A stretch of DNA of 64,000 bases from Elusimicrobiota bacterium (GCA_041660925.1 JBAZVI010000013.1:16653-80652); one strand, 5' to 3'; positions 27,058-35,409 are shown, counted from the stretch's first letter. A program made the numbers and translations. Notes: generated by a model not told the origin, from the sequence alone.

Positions 27058-27621
27058 TCAGGGGCTGCCGGCCGAGCGGCGGCGTTCCTTGCCGCTTCCG
27101 CCCGTCTTTTCGGCCTCGCCGGCCTTCCGGATCGATGCGAGGATCTTTCGGCACAGCGAGGTCTCCTGCTCCCAGCAGACCGCCTTGAGGGTGCGGCTTC
27201 CCCAAGGGAGGTAGATGAACCAGTTGCCGCAGGGTTTCTCGTCCGCGCCGCAATCCGTCTTGCCGTCCGAATAGCCGTAGGCGGTCAGGTCGGCGCGCAA
27301 CGGGATCTGCACCACCGCCGCCGGGGAGTAGTTCGGATTCTCCCGAGCGACCGCCGCTCCGCGTTCCTTGCGCGCGACGACGGCGGCGTCGTCGCCGTCG
27401 ACGTGCAGCAGGAAGAGGAGCGGGAGATTCGTGCGGCCGACCTTCCGGCCCTTCTGGATCGCGAGGGCCGGCCGGACCGAGGGGCTCCAGATCGACGGGG
27501 GCGACTCGTTGTAGCCCGTCGGGACGGTCACCGAAAAGGACGCGTCGTAGGCGGTCAGCGTCCCCGCATGGACGAAGGTCGCCCACGCGCCCGCGAGCAT
27601 CAGGATGTTCATCGCAATCAT
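27058..27621 (-). CDS. Small secreted protein of unknown function
   Basis: 187 residues. Signal peptide MIAMNILMLAGAWATFVHA, then a mature domain with a regular beta-rich pattern (FSVTVPTGYNESPP, LPLLFLLHVDGDDAAVV) and four cysteines in two pairs (DCGADEKPCG and VCWEQETSLC), likely disulphides. The C-terminal tail is Lys/Arg-rich. I do not recognise the family. The ATG at 27621 was chosen because the signal peptide starts there and a G-rich ribosome site precedes it. It lies between a MATE gene upstream and a DMT-like gene downstream on the same strand. Confidence 0.7.
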   Translation of the reverse strand: MIAMNILMLAGAWATFVHAGTLTAYDASFSVTVPTGYNESPPSIWSPSVRPALAIQKGRKVGRTNLPLLFLLHVDGDDAAVVARKERGAAVARENPNYSPAAVVQIPLRADLTAYGYSDGKTDCGADEKPCGNWFIYLPWGSRTLKAVCWEQETSLCRKILASIRKAGEAEKTGGSGKERRRSAGSP

Positions 27622-27677
27622 TCGTCCCCCCTTTCGTCTCGTGCGGGAAGGATAATCGCTCTTTTGGAGCGGCCGCT

Positions 27678-29033
27678 TCAATGGGCCGAGGACCGGGCGG
27701 GGCTCTCGCAGAGCGTCGCGGCGCGGCGGTGCCAGACGAGGAGGAGGCTGAGGGCGACGAGGCAGAGGCCGGTGCAGAGGCCGATCCAGAGTCCGAGGGC
27801 CCCAAGCCCGGCTCCGAAGGCCAGCCAGGCCCCCACGGGAAGGCCGACGCACCAGTGGCCCGCGAGGTTGACGAGGAAGGGCGTCCGCGTCTCCCCGAGT
27901 CCGCGCAGGGCGCCGGTCAGGACGATCTGCGTGGCGTCGAAGACCTGGAAGAAGGCCGCGACCATGAGCAGGCCGCCGCCGATGCCGAGCACGACCGGGT
28001 CGGAGGTGTAGAGGCCGAGGATGGCGCGCGGGAAGAGCACGAAGAGCGCGCTCATGAGGGCCATGAAGGAGGCGCCGACGGCGAGCGCGGCCCAGCCGGA
28101 GCGCGCGGCCTCCAGGGGGCGGCCCTTCCCGAGGCCCTGCCCGACGCGCACGGCCGCGGCGTGCGAGAGCCCGAGCGGGATCATGTAGGTGAGACTCGCG
28201 AGGTTGAGCGTGATCTGATGGGCCGCGGCCGCCGCGGCGCCGATGCGGCCGCAGAGCATCGTCGCCATCGAGAACGCCGCGACCTCGACGAGGAGCTGGA
28301 GGCCGGCGGGGACGCCCACGTGCAGGAGCTCCGTGAAGAGCTCGGGGCGCCAGCCGCCCCAGCGGAAGCGGGAGTGCCGGATCCGGCGCAGGGCCGCCGT
28401 CCCCGCCACCAGCAGCGACAGGATGCTCGCGCCCAGCGTCGCCCAGGCGGCGCCGAGGACGCCGAGCGCGGGGGCTCCCCAGCGGCCGAAGACGAGGGCC
28501 CAGACGAGCAGGGCGTTGAGGACGTTGCCCGCGATGACGGCGAAGAGCTGAGGGCGCGTGATGCTCTGCGACTGCAGGAAGTGGCGGCAGGCGGCGAAGA
28601 GGAGGCCGGGGAACATGGCCCAGCGCAGCACGCGCAGGTAGCGCGCGGCGGACTCGGCCACGGAGGCCTGCACGCCGATGAGGGCGAAGAGGCGATCGGC
28701 CTGCCCGAGGGCGAGGAAGACCGGCAGGGCGGCCAGCAGGGCCAGCGCGGCGGCGTGGACGAGCACCTCGACGCAGCGCTCCGGCTTGCCCTCGCCGTGG
28801 GCGCGGGAGGAGAGCGGGTCGATGCCGAGGAGGAGCCCCATCGCGACGATGAAGAGCATGAAGTAGGTGGAGCCGGAGATCCCGACGACGGCGATCGCCT
28901 CGGGGCCGAGGCGTCCGACCATGAGCGTGTCGACCGTGCCGTAGAGCACCATGCCCGTCTGCATGAGAGCGATGGGCGCGGCGAGATGAACGACCGAGCG
29001 GAGCTCGGCGGAGGCGTGGAAGCGGCGGCTCAT
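27678..29033 (-). CDS. MATE-family efflux transporter
   Basis: 451 residues, about twelve helices, the usual MATE length. Typical features: APIALMQTGMVLYGTVDTLM near the N-terminus, GRLGPEAIAVVGIS, the mid-protein repeat PAGLQLLVEVAAFSMATMLCG with GAAAAAAHQITLNLASL, and FDATQIVLTGALRGLG. It exports cationic compounds by H+ or Na+ antiport; the substrate cannot be predicted. The start at 29033 is 51 bp from the divergent def gene. Upstream in-frame codons run antisense through def and were rejected. Confidence 0.92.
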   Translation of the reverse strand: MSRRFHASAELRSVVHLAAPIALMQTGMVLYGTVDTLMVGRLGPEAIAVVGISGSTYFMLFIVAMGLLLGIDPLSSRAHGEGKPERCVEVLVHAAALALLAALPVFLALGQADRLFALIGVQASVAESAARYLRVLRWAMFPGLLFAACRHFLQSQSITRPQLFAVIAGNVLNALLVWALVFGRWGAPALGVLGAAWATLGASILSLLVAGTAALRRIRHSRFRWGGWRPELFTELLHVGVPAGLQLLVEVAAFSMATMLCGRIGAAAAAAHQITLNLASLTYMIPLGLSHAAAVRVGQGLGKGRPLEAARSGWAALAVGASFMALMSALFVLFPRAILGLYTSDPVVLGIGGGLLMVAAFFQVFDATQIVLTGALRGLGETRTPFLVNLAGHWCVGLPVGAWLAFGAGLGALGLWIGLCTGLCLVALSLLLVWHRRAATLCESPARSSAH

Positions 29034-29049
29034 GGAGTCATTTTCGCTT

Positions 29050-29078
29050 TTTTCAGAGGTCCTGTCGTTTGGTAGACT
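29050..29078 (+). promoter_or_regulatory. def promoter, probably leaderless transcript
   Basis: TTTTCA, 17 bases, then TAGACT preceded by TGG (extended -10). The -10 ends 6 bases before the def ATG, and no ribosome binding site is visible. Confidence 0.4.
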
Positions 29079-29084
29079 ATATCC

Positions 29085-29630
29085 ATGATCCTGAAGGTCG
29101 CGAAGCTGGGGCACCCCGTCTTGCGCGCGAAGGCCAAGGCGATCCCTCCCGACAAGGTCCGCTCGGCGGAGGTCCAGCGCCTCATCGACGACATGATCGA
29201 CACCCTCTTCGAGTACGACGGCGTCGGCCTCGCGGCCCCGCAGGTCCACGTCTCCGCCCGGCTCGTGCTCGCGCTCGAGCCCGCGCGCGAGGCCTCCGAG
29301 GGGAAGAAGGAGGCGCCCGGCCGGCTGCACATCCTCTTGAACCCCGAGTTCCTCGAGCGCTCCGAGGCCGTCGAGACCGGCTGGGAGGGCTGCCTCAGCG
29401 TGCCCGACCTGCGCGGCCTCGTCACGCGGCCGCGCGGGGTGCGCGTGCGCTGCCTCGACCGCGACGGGAAGAAGCGCGAGTTCGCCGTCGAAGGCTTCTT
29501 CGCCCGCGTCCTCCAGCACGAGTGCGACCACCTCGACGGCAAGGTCTTCCTCGACCGCATGAGCGGCCTCGAGTCCCTCACCTTCAACAGCGAGTTCGGG
29601 CGCCATGAGCCGGCGCCCGACGATGCTTAG
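29085..29630 (+). CDS. def: Peptide deformylase
   Basis: 181 residues. All three family motifs are intact: GVGLAAPQ (46-53), EGCLSVP with metal ligand Cys103, and HECDHLDG with ligands His145 and His149 and catalytic Glu146. It removes the formyl group from nascent proteins. A short acidic C-terminal tail follows. It is not next to fmt, its frequent partner. Confidence 0.96.
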   Translation: MILKVAKLGHPVLRAKAKAIPPDKVRSAEVQRLIDDMIDTLFEYDGVGLAAPQVHVSARLVLALEPAREASEGKKEAPGRLHILLNPEFLERSEAVETGWEGCLSVPDLRGLVTRPRGVRVRCLDRDGKKREFAVEGFFARVLQHECDHLDGKVFLDRMSGLESLTFNSEFGRHEPAPDDA

Positions 29631-29688
29631 TGCAGGGGCCCAGGCTTTTGTATTAGGAGCTCGATGTCTGGAATAACTCGCCTATACG

Positions 29689-29729
29689 CGGCGCTTCCGG
29701 GTGGACCCGCGGCAAACCCGGAAGCGCCG
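29689..29729. repeat. Perfect 14-bp hairpin directly before the TPR gene
   Basis: CGGCGCTTCCGGGT (29689-29702) pairs with ACCCGGAAGCGCCG (29716-29729) across a 13-base loop. The stem ends only 5 bases before the ATG at 29735, covering the place where a ribosome binding site should be. It may lower translation of the next gene or act as a T-less terminator for def. Confidence 0.6.
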
Positions 29730-29734
29730 AAGTG

Positions 29735-31747
29735 ATGAAAGCGGCGTCCCTCTGCGTCCTCCTGCTCCTCGCATCCTCCGCCCCCGGCATCGCCGCCCTG
29801 GACGACGATCCCTATGCGCAGTTGGGCGGGGACGCTTTCAAGGCCGAGGATGTCGAGGGGGCGATCAAGAGCTACGAGAAGGCCTTCGAGAAGGCCGAGA
29901 CCGACGAGGATAGAGCCGAGGCGGCGAAGAGTCTCGGGATCATCTATCTGCGCGTAGGCGACCGCCCGCAGGCGCGCTCGCATTTTCAGACCGCCGTCGA
30001 GCTGGCTCCGCGGAACGCCGATTATCAGTACCTCGCCGCCTTGCTCCGCGACGATCCCGCGGAGCAGATCCAAGCCTTCGAGAAAATCTTGAAGATCGCC
30101 CCCGATCATCTGCCGACGCTGGTGGAGCTGGGGGCGACCTATCAAACTCCTTCTCAGCGGCGATGGGACCTGTCCATCGACCTCCTTGGCAGAGCGCTTA
30201 AGCTCGCCGGCGACCCCCAGACGAAGGCGATGATCGCTCTCGGCTTGGCCGGCGCGCATCGCCAGGCCGGCCGGCTGCCGGAGACCATCCAATGGCTTCG
30301 ATTCATCGTCCGTGAGCTTCCGGACAGCGACTTAGCTCCCAGGGCCGCTTTCGAAGCCGGGATGGAACTCCGCCAGGATGCGGCGAGCCGGGTGGAGGCA
30401 GCGCGTCTGGTCCGCCGGGCATGCGAGGGGTTCAGCAAGAGACCGGTCTTCACCGGGTTCGGTCCGGACATCCAACGGACCGTCGCGTCCGAATGCGCGG
30501 GACGGGGCTTCTATGGGCTTGCGGACCTCATCCTGGACGGGCTCATGAAGACGGGCTCTTCCGATTCGTGGCTGCTGCTCGATCGGGCGTTCGTCGATTC
30601 CTCTCGGGGCCGCCTGGAGCGCGCGCAGGGGCATCTTCAGACGCTCCTCGCGACCGTTGAATCTTCCGAGGCACCCGAGACGTTCCTCGCTTACCAGATG
30701 CTCATGGATATCCTCAAGGAGAAGGACGACCGCGACGCGATGGATGCGCTCGTGGCGAGGGTGCGGACGAATGGCGCGAAGATCGTCCGGCGGCATCCGG
30801 AGAGCGGTCTGGCCTATGCCTCCCTCGCCGTCATCCTGGCGACGCGGGGGTCGGATCTCGACAGCGCAGGGGAAGCCCTCCGTAGATCCCTTGCGCTGCG
30901 GCCCGGCACAGACGGCCAGTTCGCGCGCGGCCGAGTCCTGCTTGCCCAGGGCCGCGGCGAGGAGGCGGTCGACGCTTTCAAGAGGTCCATCTCGACGGTC
31001 GGCTTCACCAGCGCCGGGACCTATTGGTATCTGGGGAAGGCCTTCCGCGCCGCGGGCAAACAGCGGGAGGCGCAACGCGCTTGGCGGAAGGGACTCCAGA
31101 TCAACCCGCGCAGTCGCCGGATCCTCGCCGAGCTCGGCCGGTCCCCGCCTCCCGATGAGGAGACGCTGTCCCTTCCGGCCGAGGGAGCGGTTCGCGAGCC
31201 CACGCCGTCCCGGCGCGGCTCCGGAGGGATCCCGCGGATCGCCGTGCTGCCTCTGGACAACCGATCGAACGACCTTGACGCGGCGGGGACCGCCCGCTAT
31301 TGGCTGCATGAGCGCCTCGCTCGCCGCGGGTTCGAGGTCCTGCCTCTGGAGCTCACAGACCGACTGCTCCGGGAGAAGCTGGGAATCACGGACGGAGGCC
31401 AGCTCAAGGCGGTTTCCGCGAGGCAGCTGGGAGCGGCGCTGGAGGTCGGCGGGATCGTCTACGTCGTGCTGGAGGAGAACACGAGGGCCAACGTCGGCTT
31501 CGCCCGCAAGGAGAAGACCGCGCTGAGCCTGCGGCTGGTGGACGCGAAGTCCGGCCGGGAGCATTGGTCGGGGAGCGGCGCGGCGTCGGAAGGGGAGATC
31601 GCCCTGTCCGCGCGCAAGGCCGCGGGAGTCCTTCAGGACGGGCTTCTGGAGGCCTTGGAGCAGAAGACGGGGGATCCGCTCCACGACCGCAAGCTCATGG
31701 AGGCCGTCCGCAAGGTCCTGGTCGGCTTCCCTCGAGGTCCCTACTGA
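29735..31747 (+). CDS. Secreted TPR protein with C-terminal GNA1162-like domain
   Basis: 670 residues. Signal peptide MKAASLCVLLLLASSAPGIAA. Residues from about 25 to 490 are helical TPR-type repeats, for example AIKSYEKAFEKAETDEDRAEAAKSL and YWYLGKAFRAAGKQREAQRAW. The last 180 residues begin IPRIAVLPLDNRSNDLDAAG and contain LGAALEVGGIVYVVLEE, a pattern like GNA1162/DUF799 lipoproteins, whose known members are single-domain. The stop overlaps the next gene's ATG (TGATG), so the pair is co-translated. GC content and codon use look slightly lower than in the flanks. The likely location is the periplasm or the inner face of the outer membrane. Confidence 0.75.
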   Translation: MKAASLCVLLLLASSAPGIAALDDDPYAQLGGDAFKAEDVEGAIKSYEKAFEKAETDEDRAEAAKSLGIIYLRVGDRPQARSHFQTAVELAPRNADYQYLAALLRDDPAEQIQAFEKILKIAPDHLPTLVELGATYQTPSQRRWDLSIDLLGRALKLAGDPQTKAMIALGLAGAHRQAGRLPETIQWLRFIVRELPDSDLAPRAAFEAGMELRQDAASRVEAARLVRRACEGFSKRPVFTGFGPDIQRTVASECAGRGFYGLADLILDGLMKTGSSDSWLLLDRAFVDSSRGRLERAQGHLQTLLATVESSEAPETFLAYQMLMDILKEKDDRDAMDALVARVRTNGAKIVRRHPESGLAYASLAVILATRGSDLDSAGEALRRSLALRPGTDGQFARGRVLLAQGRGEEAVDAFKRSISTVGFTSAGTYWYLGKAFRAAGKQREAQRAWRKGLQINPRSRRILAELGRSPPPDEETLSLPAEGAVREPTPSRRGSGGIPRIAVLPLDNRSNDLDAAGTARYWLHERLARRGFEVLPLELTDRLLREKLGITDGGQLKAVSARQLGAALEVGGIVYVVLEENTRANVGFARKEKTALSLRLVDAKSGREHWSGSGAASEGEIALSARKAAGVLQDGLLEALEQKTGDPLHDRKLMEAVRKVLVGFPRGPY

Positions 31748-32406
31748 TGAAAGGGTCCATCCTTCTTCTCGGCCTGCTCCTCTGCGGCTGCGCCGGCGTC
31801 GGGACTCCGAAGACCGCGATCCTCGACCGGGGGAGCCGTTTCGCGTTCTTTTCCGGTGCGTCGCCGGACGGCCTCTCCCTGCCCACCCAGCTCAAGCTCG
31901 AACGCGCCGGCGACCTGATCCTCGACGAACTCGCCGTGCGGGTGAGAGGAGGGGCGCCGGAGCGCTTTCTCGCCAAGGTCGAGGTCAAGGAACGCTACGG
32001 GAAGAGCCATCTCCCGATCGCTTCGCCCGCCGAGAGACACCCCGACTCCGACGCCAAGGACCCTTCCCACTTCGAGGACTGCGATCCGCGCACCGCCGCG
32101 TATGTCCGGGACCGGCTGCGGCTTGACGCCTTCGTCGTCTTGTGGGTGACTTTCTGGCCGCCGCTGGAGGGAATCGACGCTGGCGAGCCGCTGCCGTCTC
32201 CTCTGCCACAGAGGCGCTACATCGTGCAGGCCTTCTCGACGGCGGACTGCCGGAGCCTCGGGCATTGGGGCTTCACTTTCGCCGCCGATCTCCTGCCGCG
32301 CGTGCACATGGGCATGGGCCTCGACGAGACGTCCGCGCGGGCCTATGCCGCGGACGTCGCCGATAAGCTCGTCGAGGAGCTCCGCGTCCCGCTCCGTCTC
32401 GATTAG
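31747..32406 (+). CDS. Lipoprotein of unknown function, partner of the TPR protein
   Basis: 219 residues. The signal ends with LLLCGC, so Cys14 is a plausible lipidation site although the Cys at -2 is unusual. The mature part reads as a mixed alpha/beta domain with AGDLILDELAVRVRGG and WVTFWPPLEGIDAGE; no family was recognised. TGATG coupling to the TPR/GNA1162-like gene suggests the two form one envelope complex. GNA1162-type proteins are often encoded with small lipoproteins. Confidence 0.7.
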   Translation: MKGSILLLGLLLCGCAGVGTPKTAILDRGSRFAFFSGASPDGLSLPTQLKLERAGDLILDELAVRVRGGAPERFLAKVEVKERYGKSHLPIASPAERHPDSDAKDPSHFEDCDPRTAAYVRDRLRLDAFVVLWVTFWPPLEGIDAGEPLPSPLPQRRYIVQAFSTADCRSLGHWGFTFAADLLPRVHMGMGLDETSARAYAADVADKLVEELRVPLRLD

Positions 32407-32696
32407 CCTGGGAAATCCGGCACAAAAAAGTCCGCATGTGCTCGTCGGAGAAAGACCAGCGCCGAATTTTTCAGGCGGGTTTGCCCCACCTGCGTTCGGT
32501 GATCTGCGAGCGGCACCGGAGCATGAGAAGGCGCAGCGCAACTTCCCAGGTCGACTCATTCGGGCGCAGTGTGGCGATTCCTGGTCCACCCATGACGGCC
32601 TCCACAGGGGGGACAAGGCTGGTGATGTCGGGAGCCCCTTTCGGGGCTCCCGACACCAACCAACTGCGCGGATTGTATGGATTTCTCGTCGGGAAG
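32407..32696. other. Non-coding stretch before tRNA-Arg
   Basis: About 290 bases with no credible gene. It starts and ends (32409-32550) with short inverted matches (CTGGGAAA ... TTCCCAGG) about 140 bases apart, which could mark a small palindromic element. The rest holds the hairpin described separately. Confidence 0.4.
32627..32654 (-). terminator. Hairpin downstream of tRNA-Arg
   Basis: GTCGGGAGCCCC and GGGGCTCCCGAC form a perfect 12-bp stem with loop TTTC, 43 bases past the 3' end of tRNA-Arg. There is no long T tract. Confidence 0.55.
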
Positions 32697-32771
32697 TGGT
32701 GCGCTCGACAGGAATCGAACCTGTATCACCAGCTCCGCAGGCTGGTGCTCGATCCATTGAGCTACGAGCGC
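32697..32771 (-). tRNA. tRNA-Arg (GCG)
   Basis: Minus-strand cloverleaf: acceptor GCGCTCG/CGAGCGC; D stem GCTC/GAGC; anticodon stem CCAGC/GCTGG with loop CTGCGGA, anticodon GCG (reads CGC/CGU); T arm ACAGG-TTCGATT-CCTGT; discriminator A73 and encoded CCA. Most bacteria read these codons with an ACG (inosine) tRNA instead. Confidence 0.92.
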
Positions 32772-32795
32772 AGTACGACCCTGAGCGGAGATGCG

Positions 32796-32824
32796 ATTAT
32801 AGCTTACCGGGAATCCTCTGTCGA
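32796..32824 (-). promoter_or_regulatory. Promoter of tRNA-Arg
   Basis: TCGACA, a 17-base spacer and TATAAT on the minus strand, about 25 bases before the tRNA 5' end. The -35 lies in the loop and edge of a GGGAATCC-type hairpin. Confidence 0.6.
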
Positions 32825-32835
32825 GGATTCCCGGT
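32806..32835. repeat. GGGAATCC-type hairpin (13-bp arms)
   Basis: ACCGGGAATCCTC pairs with GAGGATTCCCGGT around a 4-base loop. It is a member of the hairpin family also seen at 22990, 50156 and 61646. Confidence 0.65.
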
Positions 32836-32887
32836 TTGCCTTCCGAGACGCCGCCGGGGAACCCCGCCGTCGGGATCCCCGGCTGTC

Positions 32888-32917
32888 TTGCCCCGCCGCG
32901 CGGGCCTATACTATAGT
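32888..32917 (+). promoter_or_regulatory. Promoter of the 33-kb DsbA-like gene
   Basis: TTGCCC, 18 bases, TATAGT. The ribosome site AGGAAGG follows at 32940, before the ATG at 32951. Confidence 0.4.
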
Positions 32918-32950
32918 CTTTCCGTCGGAGACCCCGTCAGGAAGGTATCC

Positions 32951-33784
32951 ATGAAGACCCTTTCGCTGCTCGTCCTCGCCGCGCTCCTCTCCGCCCCCTG
33001 CCGCGCCTTCGACGAGAAGGTCCTCGAGCGGCACGTGCGCGAGACCGTCAACCTTCCCTCGACCGTGAAGGTCGAGTTCGGCAAGCCGCGGGCCTCGGCC
33101 GTCCCCGGCTTCGACGAGGTCGACATCCAGCTGAGCCTCGGCGGGCGCACCCAGTCGGAGCTCATGCTCATCAGCAAGGACGGCCGCTACTACACGCTGG
33201 GCCGCCTCAACGACGTCACGGTGCTTCCCTCCGCGGAGCGCGTGAAGCTCATGGACCTCCAGGGCTCCCCGGTGCGCGGCAAGGCCGCGGCGCCCGTCAC
33301 CGTCGTCCAGTACACCGACTTCCAGTGCCCCTTCTGCCAGAAGGCCTACGAGATCATGAGAGACCGCATCATGAAGGACTTCCCCGGGAAGGTGCGCTGG
33401 GTCTACAAGTCCATGCCGCTGGGCTTCCACGACTGGGCGGAGCCGGCCGCCGTCGCCGCCGAGTGCGTGAAGCTGCAGGGGCAGGACAAGTTCTGGACGA
33501 TGCACGACAAGCTCTTCGACAACCAGCGCGAGCTGCGCGCCGACAACATCGACGCCAAGGCCCTCGAGTACGCGAAGGCCGCCGGCGCCAAGGAGAAGGC
33601 CTACCTCGCCTGCATCGAGAAGAAGCAGGCGCTGCCCGCGGTGAAGCGGGACCTCGAGGAGGCCCTCAAGCTCGGCATCAACGGGACCCCCGCCTTCGTC
33701 ATCAACGGCCGCCGCGTCGACGGGGCCGACGCCGAGGGCCTGAGCCGCGCCGTCGAAGAGCAGATCCGTCAGTCCCGGGGGTGA
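32951..33784 (+). CDS. Periplasmic DsbA/DsbG-like thiol-disulphide protein
   Basis: 277 residues. Signal peptide MKTLSLLVLAALLSAPCRA. An N-terminal region of about 90 residues resembles the small DsbC/DsbG-like dimerisation domain, then the thioredoxin fold with active site CPFC (126-129, YTDFQCPFCQKAYE) and the cis-Pro loop GINGTPAFVINGRRV. It probably oxidises or isomerises disulphides, or serves a secreted partner. The next gene starts 5 bases after the stop. A paralogue with similar layout is at 36787-37740. Confidence 0.9.
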   Translation: MKTLSLLVLAALLSAPCRAFDEKVLERHVRETVNLPSTVKVEFGKPRASAVPGFDEVDIQLSLGGRTQSELMLISKDGRYYTLGRLNDVTVLPSAERVKLMDLQGSPVRGKAAAPVTVVQYTDFQCPFCQKAYEIMRDRIMKDFPGKVRWVYKSMPLGFHDWAEPAAVAAECVKLQGQDKFWTMHDKLFDNQRELRADNIDAKALEYAKAAGAKEKAYLACIEKKQALPAVKRDLEEALKLGINGTPAFVINGRRVDGADAEGLSRAVEEQIRQSRG

Positions 33785-33788
33785 GGTC

Positions 33789-34784
33789 GTGCCCGCGGGC
33801 GTTCTCGCCCTCCTTCTGCTGAGCGCGCCGGCCTCCGCCGGCGCGCCGGCTCCCGACCCCTCCTCCGTCTGCGTCCCGCTGCGCCGCTGGGCTCGCGGCG
33901 GCGAGGGTCTCTCCGAAGCCCTCCAGCCGCTGCGCGCGGCGGCCGCCGAGACCTCCTGCCGCGGCGCGGCCGAGGACGCCCGCGCCGCCCGCCTCCTGCT
34001 CGACGCCTGGCAGGCCTCGCATGAGCGCGACTTCCTGCGCGGCGCGCGCGCGCGCCTCGCCTGCCTGCGCGGCCCGGACGCCCCCGCGGCGGCCCCGCGA
34101 GCCCTTTCGGCCCTGGCCCGGGGGGCGGGGGTCCTCGACTCTTCCGACGACCTCGCCGCCGCGCTCCTCCTTGCCGGCGCTCCCATGCCGAAGGACGCGG
34201 CCGGCCGGGCGTTCCGCGTCGAGGGGCTGCTCGACCTCTACGAGGCCTCCTTCGACCCCGGCCAGCTCGACGCCGCCGTCGAGCTCGGCGCCGCGCTCGC
34301 GCGCGAGGCGCGCGCGTTGGCGGCGGCGGAGGCCGAGGCCGCCGGCGCCGGCGCCTCTGCCCTGCTGCGACTGGCCTGGCTCACCGACCGCAAGGAGTTC
34401 CGTAAAGCCGCGAAGACCGTGCTGGAACGCCACCCGCGCCGGCGCGAGGCGGGCGCTCTGCTCTGCGCCGCCGAGTTCGCCGCCGCCAAGCCGCTGCAGA
34501 TCGTGCTCGCCGCCGCGGACGCGGAGGATGCCGGCCTTCGCGAGATGCTGCGGCTCGTCCATTCCCGCTATCGCCCCGACCGGCTCCTGCTGGTCGCGGC
34601 GGGCGACGAGCGGCGCCTGCGCCTGGCTCGCCACATGCCCTTCGCGCGCGGCGCCCGGCCCGTCGGAGGGAAGGCGACCGCGTACGTGTGTCACGACGGG
34701 ATCTGCGACCTGCCCGTCGCCGACCTCGGTTCGCTGGCCGGGCAGCTGGGCGACGCCCCGCCGGGCGCGGGCCGCCCGCGCTGA
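33789..34784 (+). CDS. Secreted protein related to the C-terminal part of YyaL/DUF255
   Basis: 331 residues from a GTG. Signal peptide MPAGVLALLLLSAPASAG. The last third matches the end of YyaL/SSP411-type proteins (KPLQIVLAAADAEDAGLREML, then the terminal TAYVCHDGICDLPV), and the middle has the helical, Ala-rich pattern of their glycosidase-like toroid. The N-terminal thioredoxin domain of full-length members (about 600-700 residues) is absent. The gene directly upstream encodes an exported thioredoxin-fold protein, so the two activities may be split. No catalytic residues could be assigned. Confidence 0.7.
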   Translation: MPAGVLALLLLSAPASAGAPAPDPSSVCVPLRRWARGGEGLSEALQPLRAAAAETSCRGAAEDARAARLLLDAWQASHERDFLRGARARLACLRGPDAPAAAPRALSALARGAGVLDSSDDLAAALLLAGAPMPKDAAGRAFRVEGLLDLYEASFDPGQLDAAVELGAALAREARALAAAEAEAAGAGASALLRLAWLTDRKEFRKAAKTVLERHPRRREAGALLCAAEFAAAKPLQIVLAAADAEDAGLREMLRLVHSRYRPDRLLLVAAGDERRLRLARHMPFARGARPVGGKATAYVCHDGICDLPVADLGSLAGQLGDAPPGAGRPR

Positions 34785-34841
34785 CGCGCAGGTCCCTCCC
34801 GTCGCTCCGCTTCGACTCTCCGGCGCGCTCGAGGCCGGTCG

Positions 34842-35408
34842 TCAGGCGCCCAGGTGCTCGAGGAGGACCTTCACTCCGATGCCGATGAGGATGATGCCGC
34901 CGAGGAACTCGGCTTTCTTCTCGAGGAGGTGTCCCGTCCTGCGCCCGATGTAGGTCCCCGCGTACGAGAAGGCGAAGGTGACGAGGCCGATGACGGTCAC
35001 GGGCAGCAGGATCGAGGTCCTCAGGAAGGAGAAGGTGAGGCCCACCGCGAAGGCGTCGATGCTCGTGGCGACGGCGAGCAGGAAGAGGACGCCCGTGGCG
35101 GTGGGGTCTCCCTCCGACTCGTCCTCTTCCCGGTGACCGGGAAGGGCCTCCCACATCATCTTGCCTCCGACGAAGGCGAGGAGCGCGAAGGCCACCCAGT
35201 GGTCGATGCCGGAGACGAGGTCCCGCATCCTGGTCCCCGCGAGCCAGCCGAGGACCGGCATGAGGACCTGGAAACCTCCGAAGAACGCCGCGATCTTCAG
35301 CGCGTGGACGGGCCGGAGCGTCTTGATGGAGAGGCCGCGGGTGATGGAGACGGCGAAGGCGTCCATGGAGAGCCCCACGGCGATCGAGAGCACGGTCAGG
35401 AGGCCCAT
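34842..35408 (-). CDS. mntP: Manganese efflux pump MntP
   Basis: 188 residues, six helices, normal length. The N-terminal repeat contains GLSMDAFAVSITRG and the second repeat contains ATSIDAFAVGLTFSFL, carrying the conserved Asp residues for Mn2+. A basic/acidic loop (GHREEDESEGD) separates the repeats. The neighbouring TerC-family gene and a Fur-family gene on the same strand suggest metal-responsive regulation. No yybP-ykoY riboswitch was recognised in the short 5' gap. Confidence 0.93.
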   Translation of the reverse strand: MGLLTVLSIAVGLSMDAFAVSITRGLSIKTLRPVHALKIAAFFGGFQVLMPVLGWLAGTRMRDLVSGIDHWVAFALLAFVGGKMMWEALPGHREEDESEGDPTATGVLFLLAVATSIDAFAVGLTFSFLRTSILLPVTVIGLVTFAFSYAGTYIGRRTGHLLEKKAEFLGGIILIGIGVKVLLEHLGA

Positions 35409-35409
35409 A

